Shown piece by piece: positions 61,823-64,000 of a stretch of DNA of 64,000 nt (positions are counted from its first letter, which is position 1; every line of letters begins with the position of its first letter). Source of the DNA: Steinernema hermaphroditum (Eukaryota > Nematoda > Chromadorea > Rhabditida > Steinernematidae). The notes under the pieces were generated by a model. That model searched no databases. It worked only from the letters and a program-made list of their open reading frames with translations, and was not told the origin of the DNA. Location of the stretch: contig CM059622.1 in assembly GCA_030435675.1 (NCBI GenBank), positions 9,238,001 through 9,302,000 on the forward strand, written 5' to 3'. The translations under genes were made by a program, and so were the position numbers.

Positions 61823-62840
61823 CTAAAGTGGGTTGAACTTCCGGGCTGCCTTTGCCAGAGCTATGCGCTTCTTGTCCTCCTCGAATTTCTGGCGAAGATC
61901 GTTCAAATCTAAAAGATGGAACTAGAAGCAAGAACTACGTCCTGAGCACTTACGTCGAGCTTTGGATTCTCTGGTCTTGAACGTATAGAAAGCAACGGCT
62001 TCTTCCTGAAAGTGTCCGATAAATTATCGCATTTCGCACGTATCGCATACGTCAGTGACAGCCGTCTTCCTCCTCTTCACCTTGTCGATCAGCTCGCTGT
62101 TCTTAATCACCATCTGATTTAAAGCTTCCTTGCGCTCTGAAACAACAAGGTGCTCGACTAACAGGTACAAACCAATGCACCTACTTGCACATGTTACCGT
62201 AACCCATCCATCGTCATCCGGCTGGTTGGCCTTCTGTCTGGCCTCGGTCTTTTGCTGAGCGACCTTCGCATCGTAATCTGACATGTAGGTCTCGACTTCC
62301 TTCTCGAGCTCGTCCACCGTCTTCAATTTGCTGGCATAATCCGCGATATATTCTGAAGCGACGTGGAACGGCCAGAATCACCGAAAAGGAGCCTACTTCT
62401 CATTCCAACATTCGGCAGCGGATGGCCGAGAGCATGCAGGTTGACGACGGGAAGGGATTCGACGGTCTTCAGTACGGTCAGAACGCTCCGAGGAGAGCCG
62501 ACGTCGACAGACGCCGTACGATATCCCTAAAGTTGCACTGTGATGGTGGTGGCCAAGCCAGTTCCGAACCTTCGACAAATCTCCATCACTTGACGTTGTG
62601 GATTTTAGAGCAGCGAAGAAGATGTCAGCATTGGGGTCGGCCAGCAGAATCATCGCTTTCACGGCTTCCTAGCGGTGCTTCTTGAGGGTGATGCCGAATG
62701 AAGGGACTTACCAGGCTCACGAAAGGTGGAATATTGCCGACGATTAGGGAAGACTCGTTCGCTTTGTCCTCCTTCAGGAATACTTGGCGCAGCGATCCGA
62801 ATTCGTCGGAAAGAGAGTAGGTCAACGCCCAAACGCTCAT
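61823..62840 (-). CDS. Ribosomal RNA-processing protein 7 (RRP7A) homolog
   Basis: Nucleolar protein needed for small-subunit (18S) rRNA maturation. Exons 62840-62712, 62668-62570, 62526-62397, 62352-62185, 62136-62051, 62005-61954 and 61908-61823 join in phase, about 248 aa. The RRM-like part has SSLIVGNIPPF; the C-terminal RRP7 domain is clear: MRKYIADYASKLKTVDELEK, VETYMSDYDAKVAQQ, PDDDGWVTVT, then FYTFKTRESKARHLNDLRQK and FEEDKKRIALAKAARKFNPL at the very end, matching the conserved FRPY/FNP tail. TACTTTCAG lies one base upstream of the ATG, a probable trans-splice site. Confidence 0.92.
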
Positions 62841-63250
62841 TCTGAAAGTACAAACTGCAAAAGCCCACTCCGTCTAACACGGCGACACTCGAGGGCTCAC
62901 GACACTCCAGAGCCCAAGAAGGCGCCATACATGAAGGAAAGCAAAGTCCAACACGAAGGAAAGCAAGACCCGAGCACCTGTTTCCCCGGATTTGTTTTCT
63001 CTTCACTTGCGGGAAAATACATTCCACCACAGGCATATTATCGCACCACAGGGATGTCGTGGTGAGACCGACCGGGATACTATTGAGGTTGGACATAAAA
63101 GACGTTAGATACTTTACCTAAGAAGTGCCACCCCTTCTCGTCGATGAGACCAAGTTGTATTCTTGGCGGAGCCTTTATTGACAGAACAACGTGTATAGTA
63201 CAAAATAACTGCGCGGGAGGGTCAAGGAACGGCGAGAACAAAGGATCCGC
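62841..63250. other. Intergenic region
   Basis: No supported exon. Holds the 3' end region of the second alpha-tubulin and the likely promoter of the RRP7 operon. Confidence 0.35.
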
Positions 63251-63803
<553 letters not shown>

Positions 63804-64000
63804 CTGCAAGCAGAGATGCCAACTGACAAGGGAAGGACCCGAAGTGTGACACTCCGATTTCGCTGAAAATTTGTGGGCGTATAGCGCAGCCCGGGAGTAA
63901 AAAAACGCACACAGTTTGAGCTGCTGAAAATTAGACCAAAGTACCTAAAAGAGGTCTTTACCCCTCGCACCAGGATGCCTTACAATTAAAGACCTCTTTT

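Overview
The window reads as nuclear DNA of a nematode, probably a compact rhabditid-type genome; I cannot name the species. The evidence is: introns mostly 40-60 nt with 3' splice sites of the type TTTCAG; many start codons directly after, or within about 15 nt of, a TTTCAG-like acceptor with no upstream coding exon, as expected for spliced-leader trans-splicing; same-strand genes spaced about 150-400 nt apart, as in operons; and the gene content, including a LIN-28 homolog. Coding regions are GC-rich, whereas the repeat islands are AT-rich.

Layout. 1-9997: a dual-specificity phosphatase (+), lin-28 (-), a small PPxY membrane protein (+), a terminal-inverted-repeat (TIR) element, CHMP6/VPS20 (+) with a fold-back element in an intron, and a divergent alpha-tubulin (-). 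10333-11492: a TIR element carrying tRNA-like modules. 12572-31212: a coiled-coil gene, a ~9 kb gene for a long low-complexity protein, a membrane protein, a 5'-truncated RTE-type retrotransposon, C2H2 and CCCH zinc-finger proteins, a peroxisomal acyl-CoA thioesterase, and a coiled-coil protein with a candidate LC3-interacting motif. 31236-41847: a transposon island with nested TIR elements, RTE endonuclease and reverse-transcriptase fragments, a Gag-like zinc-knuckle fragment, inverted minisatellites, a decayed tyrosine recombinase and a hAT-like MITE. 42111-44292: PBDC1 and an FG nucleoporin (probable operon). 44420-53801 (-): NSE1, nicotinamide riboside kinase, MOCS2B and a DHRS1-like SDR, a probable four-gene operon; the last intron of MOCS2B has been expanded by a 5.5 kb composite transposon that contains a six-unit tandem array. 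54391-63803 (-): a PTB-domain protein, WDR47, the gamma-type subunit of NAD isocitrate dehydrogenase, a small unknown protein, RRP7 and the 3' part of a second alpha-tubulin.

Most genes have housekeeping roles (ESCRT-III, microtubules, nuclear pore, SMC5/6, molybdenum cofactor, NAD salvage, TCA cycle, rRNA processing). I assembled exons by hand and checked reading phase across most junctions; genes said to be phase-consistent are reliable apart from their exact first exons. The most unusual material is two related families of TIR elements (termini CAAGGGAA, TTA target duplication) whose arms contain tRNA-like A-box/B-box sequences, the tandem array with CTAG|TC joints inside one of them, and the nicotinamide riboside kinase/MOCS2B pair, which share one exon in two reading frames.
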